Origin: Acidimicrobiaceae bacterium
Lineage (GTDB): Bacteria > Actinomycetota > Acidimicrobiia > Acidimicrobiales > RAAP-2
DNA: 64,000 nucleotides
Direction: 5' to 3'
Assembly: GCA_003162475.1 (NCBI GenBank)
Contig: PMOI01000020.1
Coordinates: 20,810 to 84,809 of the forward strand
The translations under genes and the position numbers were made by a program. Every line of letters begins with the position of its first letter. The first letter of the stretch is position 1. Shown here piece by piece: positions 52,782 to 63,511 of the stretch. Under the pieces are notes generated by a model. That model had not been told where the DNA came from. It saw nothing but the letters and a program-made list of their open reading frames with translations, and searched no databases.

Positions 52782-54239
52782 ATGTCGTTTCTCGACGGCG
52801 CGTCGTGGCAAGGGAACATTTCGCTGGATGGATGGCGCAAGGGGGGTGGCGGCGACGCACCCGTCATGGAGCCCGCGACCGGTGAAGAGTTGGCTCGCAG
52901 CGGGCGCGCCAGTGTCGAGGACGTAGCCCGAGCCGCCGAGGTCGGTGCCGACGCGCAGAAGGAGTGGTCCGCTCGCGCGTACAACGAACGGAGCGCCGTT
53001 CTACGCCGAGCGGGGCAGATCTTGCTGGACAACGCTGACGAGTTCTCGGACTGGATCGTTCGTGAATCGGGCGGCATCGGACCCAAGGCGGGCCTTGAGA
53101 TCCACATCGCCGCCGAAGAGTGCTTCGAGGCGGCGGCCCTGGCGTCACACCCAACTGGGGAGATTCTTCGGAGCGAACAGCCGCGACTGAGTTTTTCTCG
53201 ACGAGTCCCGGCGGGCGTCGTGGGCGTCATCGCCCCGTTCAACTTTCCCCTGATCCTCTCGATCCGCTCGGTTGCTCCCGCCCTGGCCCTCGGCAACGCC
53301 GTCATCTTGAAGCCCGACCCTCGCACCGCGGTGTGCGGCGGTGTCGTGCTCGCTCGCGTCTTCGAAGAGGCCGGCGTCCCCCAGGGTGTGTTCTCCATGT
53401 TGCCCGGAGGAGCCGACGTCGGCGAAGCGCTGGTCGTGGAACCGAGGGTTCGCGTCATCGCCTTCACGGGATCGACCGCAGCCGGAAGAGCCGTTGGTTC
53501 GCTCGGGGCCCAGCACCTCAAGCGCGTCCACCTCGAACTTGGCGGCAACTCTGCTCTCATCGTCATGGCCGACGTGGACCTCGAAAAGGCCGTGTCCGTG
53601 GGCGCGTTCGGTTCGTTCATGCACCAGGGGCAGATCTGCATGACCACGGGTCGTCACGTCGTCGACGCGTCGATCGCGAAAGAGTACGCGTCGCTCTTGG
53701 CCGAACACGCCAATCATCTGCCGGTCGGCGATCCCAAGAGTGGTCAGGTGGCCCTCGGACCACTCATCGACGCCAAGCAGCGTGACCGCGTGCACGCAAT
53801 GGTGAGCGACACCGTGGGCGCTGGCGCCACGCTGTTGGCGGGCGGCACGTTCGAAGACCTCTTCTATCGACCAACCGTGCTCAGCGACGTTCCCACGTCC
53901 TCGCGCGCGTACTGTGAAGAGGTCTTCGGTCCCGTCGCACCCGTGATCGCGTTCTCGTCACTCGACGAAGCGGTCGCCCTGGCGTCCGCGAGCCCGTACG
54001 GACTGTCGCTCAGCATCCTCTCCAACGACGGACTTCGCGCGCTCGAGCTCGCCAGTCGCATCCCCACCGGCGCGATTCACATCAACGATCAGACGGTCGC
54101 CGACGAGCCCGTCATCCCTTTTGGCGGCACCGGGGTGTCTGGCAATGGTTCGCGAATGGGAGGACTGGCCAATCTCGACGCGTACACCGAGACCCAGTGG
54201 GTCACGGCCCAGAGTGAGTTGCCGACGTATCCCTTTTAG
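52782..54239 (+). CDS. Aldehyde dehydrogenase, vanillin/benzaldehyde type
   Basis: 485 residues. Opening FLDGASWQGNISLDGWRKG resembles benzaldehyde and vanillin dehydrogenases. Catalytic features: APFNFPLIL with the oxyanion asparagine, lysine in AVILKPDPRT, glutamate in HLELGGNS, cysteine in HQGQICMTTGR. It probably oxidises vanillin or hydroxybenzaldehyde to the acid used by VanA or PobA, both flanking it. GGGGG precedes the ATG. Its stop overlaps the convergent pobA stop by 4 bases. Confidence 0.88.
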   Translation: MSFLDGASWQGNISLDGWRKGGGGDAPVMEPATGEELARSGRASVEDVARAAEVGADAQKEWSARAYNERSAVLRRAGQILLDNADEFSDWIVRESGGIGPKAGLEIHIAAEECFEAAALASHPTGEILRSEQPRLSFSRRVPAGVVGVIAPFNFPLILSIRSVAPALALGNAVILKPDPRTAVCGGVVLARVFEEAGVPQGVFSMLPGGADVGEALVVEPRVRVIAFTGSTAAGRAVGSLGAQHLKRVHLELGGNSALIVMADVDLEKAVSVGAFGSFMHQGQICMTTGRHVVDASIAKEYASLLAEHANHLPVGDPKSGQVALGPLIDAKQRDRVHAMVSDTVGAGATLLAGGTFEDLFYRPTVLSDVPTSSRAYCEEVFGPVAPVIAFSSLDEAVALASASPYGLSLSILSNDGLRALELASRIPTGAIHINDQTVADEPVIPFGGTGVSGNGSRMGGLANLDAYTETQWVTAQSELPTYPF

Positions 54240-55417
54240 AGCGAATTGAGATCGACGTAGTTGCGAGCCAACACGGTCGACGCCTCGCGCGACTGGACGG
54301 CTTGACGCAGACGCGCCAGCTGAACACAGTTTTCGAAATCGTCCTCGTCGCTCGGGTGCAACATCTGGGTCATGTAGTTGGAGAACTCCTCCGCCCGCCA
54401 CACCCGTTCGAGACAGGTCTTCGAATACGTCGCCATCAACGTGTCGTCGTGGCGTTGCAGCTGCGCCAGGAGTGCCTCAGCCAAGACGCGTACGTCGGCG
54501 AGAGCGAGATTCATTCCCTTGGCGCCGGTGGGTGGCACGATGTGCGCCGCGTCGCCGGCCAAGAAGAGTCTTCCGTGTCGCATGGGCGTGACAACGACGC
54601 TGCGCATGGCGGTGATCGAGCGCTCGACGATGGGACCTTGGCGGATCTCGGGCGCCTCTTCCGTGGCGAGGCGCGTGTTGAGTTCGTCCCAGATTCGATC
54701 GTCCGACCACGCGTCTAATGTCTCGCTGGGTCGAACGCCTAGATAGAGACGGCTCAGCGTTGGCGAACGCATCGAGTACAGCGCGAAGCCGTTCTCGTGG
54801 CGAGAGTAGATGAGCTCTTCCGAAATCGGCGGCGCCTCCGCCAAGATCCCGAGCCACGAAAAGGGGTACGTCCGTTCGTACTTTCGAAGAACGCGTGCCG
54901 GCAGGGACCGGCTCGCCACGCCGAAGCTGCCATCACATCCTGCGACGTACTCGCACGAGATTCGGGTCTTTCCGTCGGCACCTTCTGCCTCGATGGTCGC
55001 TTCATCGCTGGTGAGGCCATCGAGGACGGTAACCTCGTGGTCGAAGAGCAGCGGCGCTCCCGCAACGAGACGCAGCGCGATCAAGTCCTTCACCACCTCT
55101 TGTTGACCGTAGACGGTGATGGACTTGCCGTCGGCGAGTTCACTCAGTGGCACACGGTAGGCGTTACGTTCAAATCGAAACTCGACGCCGTGGTGCACGA
55201 GCCCCTCGCGTCGAAGACGCTCCCCCGCACCCGCGTCCTCGATCAAGTTCGCGATCCCGAACTCGATGACACCCGCTCGCACCCGCTGCTCGACGTACTC
55301 GCGACTTCGTCGTTCGAGGACGATGTTGTCGACGCCCGATCGTTGAAGTAAGTGCCCAAGTAGGAGCCCCGCAGGGCCGGCGCCAACGATGACGACTCGG
55401 GTGCGTAACTCCTTCAC
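54236..55417 (-). CDS. pobA: 4-hydroxybenzoate 3-monooxygenase
   Basis: 393 residues, PobA length. FAD-binding VVIVGAGPAGLLLGHLL, the DG-type region, and GRLFLAGDAAHIVPPTGAKGMNLALADV with the GD motif. SREYVEQRVRAGVIEFG is a PobA-specific stretch. It hydroxylates 4-hydroxybenzoate to protocatechuate with NAD(P)H and oxygen. GTG start with AGGGAG upstream. Divergent from ligK, sharing a 156-base control region. Confidence 0.93.
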   Translation of the reverse strand: MKELRTRVVIVGAGPAGLLLGHLLQRSGVDNIVLERRSREYVEQRVRAGVIEFGIANLIEDAGAGERLRREGLVHHGVEFRFERNAYRVPLSELADGKSITVYGQQEVVKDLIALRLVAGAPLLFDHEVTVLDGLTSDEATIEAEGADGKTRISCEYVAGCDGSFGVASRSLPARVLRKYERTYPFSWLGILAEAPPISEELIYSRHENGFALYSMRSPTLSRLYLGVRPSETLDAWSDDRIWDELNTRLATEEAPEIRQGPIVERSITAMRSVVVTPMRHGRLFLAGDAAHIVPPTGAKGMNLALADVRVLAEALLAQLQRHDDTLMATYSKTCLERVWRAEEFSNYMTQMLHPSDEDDFENCVQLARLRQAVQSREASTVLARNYVDLNSL

Positions 55418-55573
55418 GAATCTCCCTCTGACGCGGCGTCGTAATGAAATGGAGGTTGAAAGGACTTCAACCTGGGCGAAGATATAGTGTACTGTTCAGT
55501 TAATTACAACATAATCTACGTAGGATGTGTCCGAGCAGCACCACTGCCGCGTCATTCACCTCCGGAGGAATCC
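55418..55573. promoter_or_regulatory. pobA / ligK control region with 8-5-8 inverted repeat and GTTCAGTTAnnTAC motif
   Basis: Contains a perfect inverted repeat AGGTTGAA-AGGAC-TTCAACCT (55453-55473), the ACTG-TT-CAGT repeat (55491-55500) and GTTCAGTTAATTAC (55494-55507), in an AT-rich stretch with CATAAT-like -10 candidates. The 8-5-8 repeat lies about 36 bases from the pobA start, the second element about 70 from ligK, so separate regulators may act on the two directions. TetR at 61482 is a candidate for one of them. Confidence 0.55.
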
Positions 55574-56257
55574 ATGGCCATCGTTGTCCGCAACACACCG
55601 CGAACCGACCTGAAGTTAGTCGACGCCTTGGGCGCGTTTGGCGTGGCCACTATCCACGAGGCGCAAGGGCGCACGGGACTCTTCGCTTCGCGTCTTCGCC
55701 CGATCTTTCGGCCCCTGCGCGTCAGCGGCAACGCGCTGACCTGCGAGGTGGCTCCGGGCGACAACTGGTCCATTCTCGTCGCCATCGAACAAGCCCAGCC
55801 CGGTGACATTCTCATCGTGTCGCCAACGAGTCCCTGTGATGACGGGTACTTCGGTGAACTCCTGGCCACGAGTTTCGTGGCACACGGCATTCGAGCGCTC
55901 GTCATCGACGCCGGAGTGCGCGACGTGAGCGAGCTCACGACCATGCAGTTCCCGGTCTGGTCCAAGACCATCAGCGCCAAAGGAACGGTGAAAGAGACCC
56001 CGGGCGACGTCCAAGTGCCGATCGTCTGCGCGGGCGCTTACGTTCGCCCCGGTGACGTCATCGTTGCCGATGACGACGGTGTCGTCGTCGTCAAACGTGA
56101 AGAGGCGCAGGTCGTCCTCGCCGCCTGCGAGGTCCGCGAGGACAACGAGCGCGACAAGCGTGCGAGATTGGCCACCGGCGAACTCGGTCTCGACCTCTAC
56201 GCCATGCGCGAGAAGCTCCAAGAGCGCGGTCTTCGCTACGTGGACGAAGAGTTGTGA
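55574..56257 (+). CDS. ligK: 4-carboxy-4-hydroxy-2-oxoadipate aldolase (RraA/LigK family)
   Basis: 227 residues. RraA-fold metal aldolase: [55 protein letters not shown] with the R-D pair that binds pyruvate and metal, and [18 protein letters not shown]. It splits the hydroxy-oxoadipate into pyruvate and oxaloacetate, the last step of protocatechuate 4,5-cleavage. ATG at 55574 with GGAGGA at ideal distance. First gene of the seven-gene operon. Confidence 0.92.
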   Translation: MAIVVRNTPRTDLKLVDALGAFGVATIHEAQGRTGLFASRLRPIFRPLRVSGNALTCEVAPGDNWSILVAIEQAQPGDILIVSPTSPCDDGYFGELLATSFVAHGIRALVIDAGVRDVSELTTMQFPVWSKTISAKGTVKETPGDVQVPIVCAGAYVRPGDVIVADDDGVVVVKREEAQVVLAACEVREDNERDKRARLATGELGLDLYAMREKLQERGLRYVDEEL

Positions 56258-57351
56258 CGAGCCAGACGGCGATCCGCTGTTCGGTGATCCGAGGTGGCAC
56301 GTCGAAGGGCTTGTACTTTCTCGCCGATGATCTGCCGAGCGACGTCTCGACGCGCGACGCCGTGCTACTCGCCGCGATGGGCGCGCCCGACGTTCGAGAA
56401 ATCGACGGCATGGGTGGTGGCCACCCGCTGACCTCGAAGGTCGCGGTGGTGCGTGCGTCAGAACGACCTGACGCGGACGTTGACTATCTCTTCCTTCAGG
56501 TGTGGCCCGATCGGGCCGAGGTTTCGGACAATCAGAACTGCGGCAACCTCCTCGCCGGCGTGGGGCCCTTTGCGCTCGAAGGAGGACTCCTCGCAGCTGA
56601 GGGCGCGACGACGGACGTGCGGATTTGGATGGAGAACACGCAGAGTCTCGCCGTTGCGCGGATCGAAACACCCGACGGCGTTGTTCGCTACGACGGGCCA
56701 GCGCGCATCGAGGGCGTTCCCGGGACCAGTGCGCCGGTTCCCATTGAGTTCCTCGATATCGCGGGATCAACGTGCGGGAAACTCCTGCCGACCGGTCACG
56801 CCAGTGACGTCGTCGAAGGCGTACGCGTGACGTGCGTCGACAACGGAATGCCGGTCGTGTGCGTGAAGGCCGACGACCTCGGCCTCAGCGGTTATGAAGA
56901 TCCCCTCGAGATCGAAGCCAACAACGAGGTCTGTCAGAAGGTGGAGGAGATCCGCCTCGCCGCGGGACACCTGATGAACTTGGGCGACGTGACGAACAAG
57001 ACCGTGCCCAAGGTGAGCGTGCTGGCGCCGGCGAAGAACGGCGGCGTTGTCTCGACGCGCACCTTCATCCCCCATCGCGTGCACGAGGCGATTGGCGTCT
57101 TCGGCGCGGTCTCGGTAGCGACGGCGTGCCTCGTTCCCGGATCTGTCGCCAACGAAATGGCCAACGTCACGGGTACGAGCACCCGCGTAACGCTCGACGT
57201 CGAGCACCCCACTGGTTACTTCAGCGTCTCGATGGACGTGTCGATTGAGAGCGGCGAGGTGCGGGTCAACTCCGCCGCTCTGCTTCGCACGGCACGTCTC
57301 TTGATGCGCGGCGACGTGTTCGTTCCGTCCAAGGTGTGGGAGGGTCCGTGA
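56254..57351 (+). CDS. 4-oxalomesaconate tautomerase (PrpF/GalD/LigU family)
   Basis: 365 residues of the PrpF isomerase fold. [48 protein letters not shown] (the asparagine-cysteine motif) and the second-half [11 protein letters not shown] are conserved. GalD in Pseudomonas shifts oxalomesaconate from keto to enol form and LigU moves its double bond; either would feed LigJ. Starts with GTG overlapping the ligK stop (GTGA). Confidence 0.9.
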   Translation: MTSQTAIRCSVIRGGTSKGLYFLADDLPSDVSTRDAVLLAAMGAPDVREIDGMGGGHPLTSKVAVVRASERPDADVDYLFLQVWPDRAEVSDNQNCGNLLAGVGPFALEGGLLAAEGATTDVRIWMENTQSLAVARIETPDGVVRYDGPARIEGVPGTSAPVPIEFLDIAGSTCGKLLPTGHASDVVEGVRVTCVDNGMPVVCVKADDLGLSGYEDPLEIEANNEVCQKVEEIRLAAGHLMNLGDVTNKTVPKVSVLAPAKNGGVVSTRTFIPHRVHEAIGVFGAVSVATACLVPGSVANEMANVTGTSTRVTLDVEHPTGYFSVSMDVSIESGEVRVNSAALLRTARLLMRGDVFVPSKVWEGP

Positions 57352-58370
57352 TCATTGACTGTCACGGTCACTACACCACGGCGCCCGAAGCTCACAGTCT
57401 CTGGCGTCGTTCGCAGGTCGCCGCCTTCGAGGCCAACGAGCCCTTCTCGACGTACCCGGTGATCTCCGACGACGAGATCTCCGACACGATCGAGAAGAAT
57501 CAGTTACAGCTACTGAGAGATCGCGGCGCCGACATGACGATCTTCTCGCCGCGAGCGTCGGCCATGGAACCCAACGTCGGCGACGAATCCGTGAGTCGAG
57601 CCTGGTCGCGAGCGTGCAACGATCTCATCGCACGCGTCGTCACACTCTTTCCCGACTCCTTCGTCGGGGTCTGCCAACTACCCCAGTCGCCGGGCGTCGC
57701 GATCGAGCGATCCCTTGACGAACTTGAGCGTTGCGTGGTGGAACTGGGCTTCGTCGGGTTGAACCTCAACCCCGATCCGAGCGGCGGGTGGTGGAACGCA
57801 CCCCCGATTACCGACCCCTCGTGGTATCCCCTGTACGAGAAGATGGTCGAGCTCGACGTGCCCGCCATGATTCACGTGTCCGCGAGTTGCAACGTGAATT
57901 TCCACACCACCGGCGCCTACTACCTGAACGCCGACACGACCGCGTTCATGCAGCTGCTGCAGGGCGATCTCTTCTCCGTCTTTCCCGACCTTCGTCTCAT
58001 CATCCCTCACGGCGGGGGCGCCGTTCCCTACCACTGGGGTCGCTACCGGGGTCTCGCCGACATGTTGGGCAAACCCACGCTGTCGGAGCACGTGATGAAG
58101 AACGTCTTCTTCGACACGTGCGTCTACCACCAACCCGGCGTCGAACTGCTCTTTGACGTGATCGACGTCGACAACATCTTGTTCGGATCTGAGATGTTGG
58201 GCGCGGTGCGCGGCGTCGACCCCGAGACCGGACACCACTTCGACGACACCAAGCGTTACGTCGACGCCCTCGATCTCTCCGACGCCGAACGAGACCAGGT
58301 GTACTGCGGCAACGCGCGCCGGGTCTTTCCCCGGCTGGACCTCGCACTCTTGTCGAGGGGGACGTCGTGA
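57348..58370 (+). CDS. ligJ: 4-oxalomesaconate hydratase (amidohydrolase family)
   Basis: 340 residues. Metal-binding [12 protein letters not shown] at the N-terminus, MIHVSASCNVNFHTTGAYYLNAD, LRLIIPHGGGAVPYHWGR and LFGSEMLGAVRGVDP are LigJ-type blocks. It hydrates oxalomesaconate to the substrate of LigK. The GTG at 57348 is chosen for GGGAGG upstream and the GTGA overlap; a GTG four codons earlier is possible. Confidence 0.92.
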   Translation: MIIDCHGHYTTAPEAHSLWRRSQVAAFEANEPFSTYPVISDDEISDTIEKNQLQLLRDRGADMTIFSPRASAMEPNVGDESVSRAWSRACNDLIARVVTLFPDSFVGVCQLPQSPGVAIERSLDELERCVVELGFVGLNLNPDPSGGWWNAPPITDPSWYPLYEKMVELDVPAMIHVSASCNVNFHTTGAYYLNADTTAFMQLLQGDLFSVFPDLRLIIPHGGGAVPYHWGRYRGLADMLGKPTLSEHVMKNVFFDTCVYHQPGVELLFDVIDVDNILFGSEMLGAVRGVDPETGHHFDDTKRYVDALDLSDAERDQVYCGNARRVFPRLDLALLSRGTS

Positions 58371-59263
58371 CCGACACCTTCACCATGGACGCCGACTGGC
58401 TCGCCTTCGATCCCAGCCCTTCGAAGCCCACCTTCGTGTTGCCCCGGGGCTCCGTCGACGCTCACTGTCACGTCTTTGGACCTGGCGACATCTTCCCCTA
58501 CGCGCCCGAGCGCAAGTACACGCCGTGTGACGCGAGCAAGGAGCAACTCTTTCATCTTCGTGACTTCCTCGGCGTCGAGAAGAACGTGGTCGTCCAAGCC
58601 ACTTGTCACGGTCTCGACAACGCGGCGATGCTCGACGTCCTCGCGTCCTCGAATGATCGCTGCCGAGGGGTCGCAACCATTGGCCCCGAGGCGAGCGTCC
58701 AAGAACTCCACGAGATGCACGAACTCGGTGTTCGCGGGGTTCGCTTCAACTACGTCCGTCGTCTCGTCGACCCCGAACCCGACAAGTACTACTACCGCGT
58801 GGTGGAGAAGATCGCGCCGCTTGGCTGGCACGTCGTCGTCTACTTCGAAGCCGCGGACCTCGACGAGCGCTGGGACTTCTTTACCTCGCTCGAGACCCGC
58901 GTCGTCGTCGATCACATGGGGCGCCCCGACGTTGGCCAAAGCGTCGACGGACCCGCGTTCGCACGTTTCCTTCAACTCATGCGCGAGCACGAGAACTTCT
59001 GGACCAAGGTCTCGTGCCCGGAGCGACTCTCGCTCTCCGGACCGCCCGAGTACCGCGACGCGGTTCCTTTTGCCCAACGCGTTATTGAGGAGTTTCCCGA
59101 TCGAGTGCTCTGGGGCACGGACTGGCCACACCCCAATCTGAAGGGGAGTATGCCCGACGATGGCAAGCTCGTCGATTTCATACCTAGCATTGCCACGACG
59201 AGTGAACTCCAACACCAACTGCTCGTGGATAACCCCACCCGTCTCTACTGGGAGGAGCACTAG
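58367..59263 (+). CDS. ligI: 2-pyrone-4,6-dicarboxylate lactonase
   Basis: 298 residues of the amidohydrolase fold. SVDAHCHVFGPGDIFPYAPERKY, VQATCHGLDN, RGVRFNYVRRLVD, VVDHMGRPD and RVLWGTDWPHPN are all LigI signatures. It opens the pyrone made by LigC to give oxalomesaconate. GTG start overlapping the ligJ stop (GTGA). Confidence 0.94.
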   Translation: MTDTFTMDADWLAFDPSPSKPTFVLPRGSVDAHCHVFGPGDIFPYAPERKYTPCDASKEQLFHLRDFLGVEKNVVVQATCHGLDNAAMLDVLASSNDRCRGVATIGPEASVQELHEMHELGVRGVRFNYVRRLVDPEPDKYYYRVVEKIAPLGWHVVVYFEAADLDERWDFFTSLETRVVVDHMGRPDVGQSVDGPAFARFLQLMREHENFWTKVSCPERLSLSGPPEYRDAVPFAQRVIEEFPDRVLWGTDWPHPNLKGSMPDDGKLVDFIPSIATTSELQHQLLVDNPTRLYWEEH

Positions 59264-59266
59264 ATA

Positions 59267-60504
<1,238 letters not shown>

Positions 60505-60514
60505 CACGAACAGA

Positions 60515-61459
60515 ATGCGAATTGCTCTCGCCGGTGCCGGCGCCTTTGGGATCAAACATCTCGACGCGCTCTCGCGCATTGACGACGTGCAGGTGGTGTC
60601 AATCGTGAGCCGCACCCAGAGCCAAGCCCAAGAGGTCGCCACGAAGTACGGCGCTCGTCAAGCCACGGTCGAGCTTCACGAGGCGCTCGATAATCCAGAC
60701 GTCGACGCGGTCATCTTGTGCACGCCCACCCAACTCCACGCCGAACAGTGCGTTGCGTCACTCGAGGCGGGCAAGCACGTCCTCGTCGAGATCCCCTTGG
60801 CCGATAGTTGGTCCGACGCGCACGACGTCGCACGCGTGGCCGCGTCGGTGAAGCGCGTGTGCATGGTGGGCCACACCCGGCGTTTCAACCCTTCGCACCA
60901 ATGGATCCATCAACGAGTCGAAGCGGGTGAATTCGACCTCCAGCAGATGGACGTCCAGACCTACTTCTTTCGACGCACGAACACCAACGCCCTCGGCAAC
61001 GCGCGGAGTTGGACCGATAATCTGCTCTGGCACCATGCGGCACACACGGTCGACCTCTTCGCCTACCAGTGCGGTGAAGGAATCGAAAGAGCGAACGTAC
61101 TCGCCGGTCCCGTTCATCCAGTGTTGGGTATCCCCATGGACATGTCGGTCCAACTGCGCAGCGTGTCTGGAAAGATCTGCACGCTCTCTCTCAGTTTCAA
61201 CAACGAGGGTCCCCTCGGCACGTTCTTTCGCTACATCGGTGACCAGGGCACGTACCTCGCGCGCTACGACGACCTCACGACCGGCAACGACGAGGTCATT
61301 GACGTTTCTCACGTCGCGGTCTCACTGGACGGCGTCGAGCTGCAAGATCGCGAGTTCATCGACGCCATCCGCGAGGGTCGCGAGCCGAACTCGTCGATCT
61401 CCTCGGTTCTCGATTGTTACCGCGTCCTCGGCACGTTGCAGTCACAGATCGACACCTGA
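60515..61459 (+). CDS. ligC: 4-carboxy-2-hydroxymuconate-6-semialdehyde dehydrogenase (Gfo/Idh/MocA fold)
   Basis: 314 residues. Rossmann RIALAGAGAFGIKHLDAL, the EIPLADSW position corresponding to EKP, VGHTRRFNPSHQWIH and LWHHAAHTVDLF are LigC-like. It oxidises the hemiacetal form of the LigAB product to 2-pyrone-4,6-dicarboxylate with NAD(P). Ends the operon, convergent with the TetR gene. Similar in fold but not in role to the oxidoreductase at 10434. Confidence 0.93.
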   Translation: MRIALAGAGAFGIKHLDALSRIDDVQVVSIVSRTQSQAQEVATKYGARQATVELHEALDNPDVDAVILCTPTQLHAEQCVASLEAGKHVLVEIPLADSWSDAHDVARVAASVKRVCMVGHTRRFNPSHQWIHQRVEAGEFDLQQMDVQTYFFRRTNTNALGNARSWTDNLLWHHAAHTVDLFAYQCGEGIERANVLAGPVHPVLGIPMDMSVQLRSVSGKICTLSLSFNNEGPLGTFFRYIGDQGTYLARYDDLTTGNDEVIDVSHVAVSLDGVELQDREFIDAIREGREPNSSISSVLDCYRVLGTLQSQIDT

Positions 61460-61481
61460 TTCGACAACGAATACGTACCTT

Positions 61482-62144
61482 CTACGAAGGCGCGCTCATG
61501 AGGTACTGCACCACGACGTCACCGATCATCTGGCGGTACATAGCGCGGCGACTCGGCTCGACGAGATTTCGTCCGAAGTTCGCCGAGAACGTGTACTGAT
61601 TGTTGATCCGGAAAAAGCAGAACGAGCTGATCAGCATGTGCACGTCGAACACGTCGATGTCGCGGCGAAAGACCCCTTCGAGTCGACCCTGCTCGAGCGA
61701 CTGTTGGAGCATCTTGATGACCGGCCGATCGAGTCCGGGGAATCCGCCGCCGGCCGTGATGAACTTCGCGCGCTGCATGTTCTCGTGACTGACGAGGCGA
61801 CTGAAGTTGGGATTGGCCTCGTGACGGTCGAAGGTCAGTTCGGCCAACTTGCGCACCGCGGCGACGGGATCGAGGTTGTCGATGTCCACGCTTTGTTCGG
61901 TGATGCGAATGGCTTCGTAGGCCTTTTCGAGAGCGGCGATGTAGAGGAGTTCCTTTGAGCCGAAGTAGTAGTAGATCATCCGCTTCGTGGTGCGCGTCTG
62001 GGCGGCGATCTCGTCGACCCGGGCCCCGGCGAAACCTCGATCGGCGAACTCTTGGGTCGCGACGGCAAGGATCTCCAGCTTCGTACGCTCGGGGTCGCGC
62101 TGGCGTCGTTCGCGACTCGCCGGCTTCCCCTGATCTATCGACAT
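61482..62144 (-). CDS. TetR family transcriptional regulator
   Basis: 220 residues. The N-terminal helix-turn-helix reads ILAVATQEFADRGFAGARVDEIAAQTRTTKRMIYYYFGSKELLY, typical TetR; a C-terminal TetR_C-type ligand domain follows. GGGGA precedes the ATG at 62144. It is directly behind ligC on the opposite strand, so it is the prime candidate for controlling the lig operon. Some relatives sense 4-hydroxybenzoate, vanillate or protocatechuate derivatives; which applies here is unknown. Confidence 0.9.
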   Translation of the reverse strand: MSIDQGKPASRERRQRDPERTKLEILAVATQEFADRGFAGARVDEIAAQTRTTKRMIYYYFGSKELLYIAALEKAYEAIRITEQSVDIDNLDPVAAVRKLAELTFDRHEANPNFSRLVSHENMQRAKFITAGGGFPGLDRPVIKMLQQSLEQGRLEGVFRRDIDVFDVHMLISSFCFFRINNQYTFSANFGRNLVEPSRRAMYRQMIGDVVVQYLMSAPS

Positions 62145-62269
62145 GCAATTCCCCTCAACCGTTAACTACCTATTGCGTTACCAACAGTCAACACTAACGA
62201 GAACGGCGAACAAAAAGGTCGTTACGAGCGCGAGCGCCCTCTGGAGACCAAGAATCGCGGAGCCAACCT
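62145..62269. promoter_or_regulatory. TetR promoter region with motif shared with vanA/ALDH
   Basis: 125 bases between the TetR start and the beta-propeller stop. GTTACCAACA (62177-62186) matches 9 of 10 bases of the element at 52731-52740. The minus strand also has GTAGTTAACGGTTGAG near 62153-62168, which partly resembles the reverse of the ligK element. Possible autoregulatory sites. Confidence 0.4.
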
Positions 62270-63418
62270 TTAGCTCGCCGGCACCGGCGTCCAATGGACA
62301 CCGCCGTCACTCGTTCGAAGGAGCCGTTCACCCTTCCATGAGCCGCCCGGGAAACAGAGCACCAGACCGTGCGTCTCATCGGCAAACGAAAGGTACTGGA
62401 GTGCTGAGTAGGGGCTCGAACACTCCAGTCTTCCGACGACCGTGACACTACGACCGCCGCTGGTAATTCGATCGAAGGGCCCCTGCTCGCCGTACGCGAG
62501 GTAGGCGAGGTTCGCTGAGACCGGATCGAAAGTACCGCCCCCGGTTCCCGAAAACTGTTCGCTTCGAATGTTCGACCACGTCGCTCCCCCGTCACTCGAG
62601 TGAAAGAATGACTCGTCCATGCCCGTAGGGCACTCGGCCCAGAGCGACGTCGCCGAGGCGGCGGTGATGGCGCAACCCGACACGCTGGCCAGCCTGTTGG
62701 CCGTTATCGGAAAGAACGACTTCCCCCCGTCGTGCGAGGTGAAGATCGTCGAGCCCGCATGCGTCATCTCGCTTATCCAGACGTCGTTTTCGTACGCGCC
62801 GACGTTGGGGCTGAACTCTCCGTCGTAGACCTTCGTCTCGCCAGCATGAGGCAACGTCGTGCTCGTCCAGACATGAGCTTGCAACGTCGATCGGCTCACC
62901 AGATAGTTCCGACAGGTGTTGCCGCTCGGCGAACAGCGCGCAGTGACGACGTAGATCGACGGGGCGCTCACCGTGAGTCCGAGGATGCTCTCGCCCGATC
63001 CGATCGTCACGGGCCGCCACGTTCTGGCCCCGTCCACTGTCTCGTAGAGCGTCCAGGGAAGGTTCGCGCCCACCAACGCGTACCCGACGTTCGCGGTGGC
63101 GAAGACCAGGCGGTTCAGATCACCAGTGAGACTTCCGGACACGGCTGAAAGAGGAGGGAGGGAGACGGCGCTGAACCTCGTCGCCGACACGCTGGTGCGA
63201 TAGAGGCGAAGGCACCGTAACTGCTGACATCCAACCAGATCCACCACGTACATCGTTCGCGAACCGGGCACCGTCGCCAACATCTCCGGCACAACCAACG
63301 ACGGTGCTACGCCACTCGAGACAGCCACCACGGGCGCCGTTGAGAACGCAATGAGCAGGGAAATCGTGACGAGAGACCAACGACGAAGCCATCGCCTTGG
63401 GCCGAAGTGAGAGTTCAT
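62270..63418 (-). CDS. Secreted beta-propeller protein with Asp-box repeats
   Basis: 382 residues. Signal peptide RRWSLVTISLLIAFSTAPVVAVSS. At least four Asp-box/BNR-type repeats (S-x-D-x-G-x-x-W) are seen: TVDGARTW, SHDGGKSF, SSDGGATW and TSDGGVHW. Such propellers occur in sialidases and photosynthesis-assembly factors, but the catalytic residues of sialidases are not evident, so function is unknown. It lies between the lig regulator and the rRNA operon terminator. Confidence 0.82.
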   Translation of the reverse strand: MNSHFGPRRWLRRWSLVTISLLIAFSTAPVVAVSSGVAPSLVVPEMLATVPGSRTMYVVDLVGCQQLRCLRLYRTSVSATRFSAVSLPPLSAVSGSLTGDLNRLVFATANVGYALVGANLPWTLYETVDGARTWRPVTIGSGESILGLTVSAPSIYVVTARCSPSGNTCRNYLVSRSTLQAHVWTSTTLPHAGETKVYDGEFSPNVGAYENDVWISEMTHAGSTIFTSHDGGKSFFPITANRLASVSGCAITAASATSLWAECPTGMDESFFHSSDGGATWSNIRSEQFSGTGGGTFDPVSANLAYLAYGEQGPFDRITSGGRSVTVVGRLECSSPYSALQYLSFADETHGLVLCFPGGSWKGERLLRTSDGGVHWTPVPAS

Positions 63419-63474
63419 CGAATCAGCATTGCGCTGATCATCACGGCGCGCACGAGAACGTGACTACGAATGCG

Positions 63475-63504
63475 AAAGACCCCCACCTTTCGGTGGGGGT
63501 CTTT
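63475..63504 (-). terminator. Intrinsic terminator of the rRNA operon
   Basis: A perfect 13-base-pair stem (63475-63487 and 63492-63504) with a four-base loop, read on the minus strand as AAAGACCCCCACC, GAAA, GGTGGGGGTCTTT, ending in T residues. It lies 8 bases beyond the 5S 3' end and separates the rRNA operon from the beta-propeller gene. Confidence 0.9.
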
Positions 63505-63511
63505 CTAGAAA

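Noticed and set aside
55616..56770. Long antisense frame opposite ligK and the tautomerase gene (about 384 codons)
   Set aside because: Both plus-strand genes are clear family members; the antisense product is low-complexity and Arg-rich.
60927..61958. Plus-strand frame running from ligC across the TetR gene
   Set aside because: Out of frame with ligC and antisense to a clear TetR; composition is Arg/Ser-rich shadow sequence.
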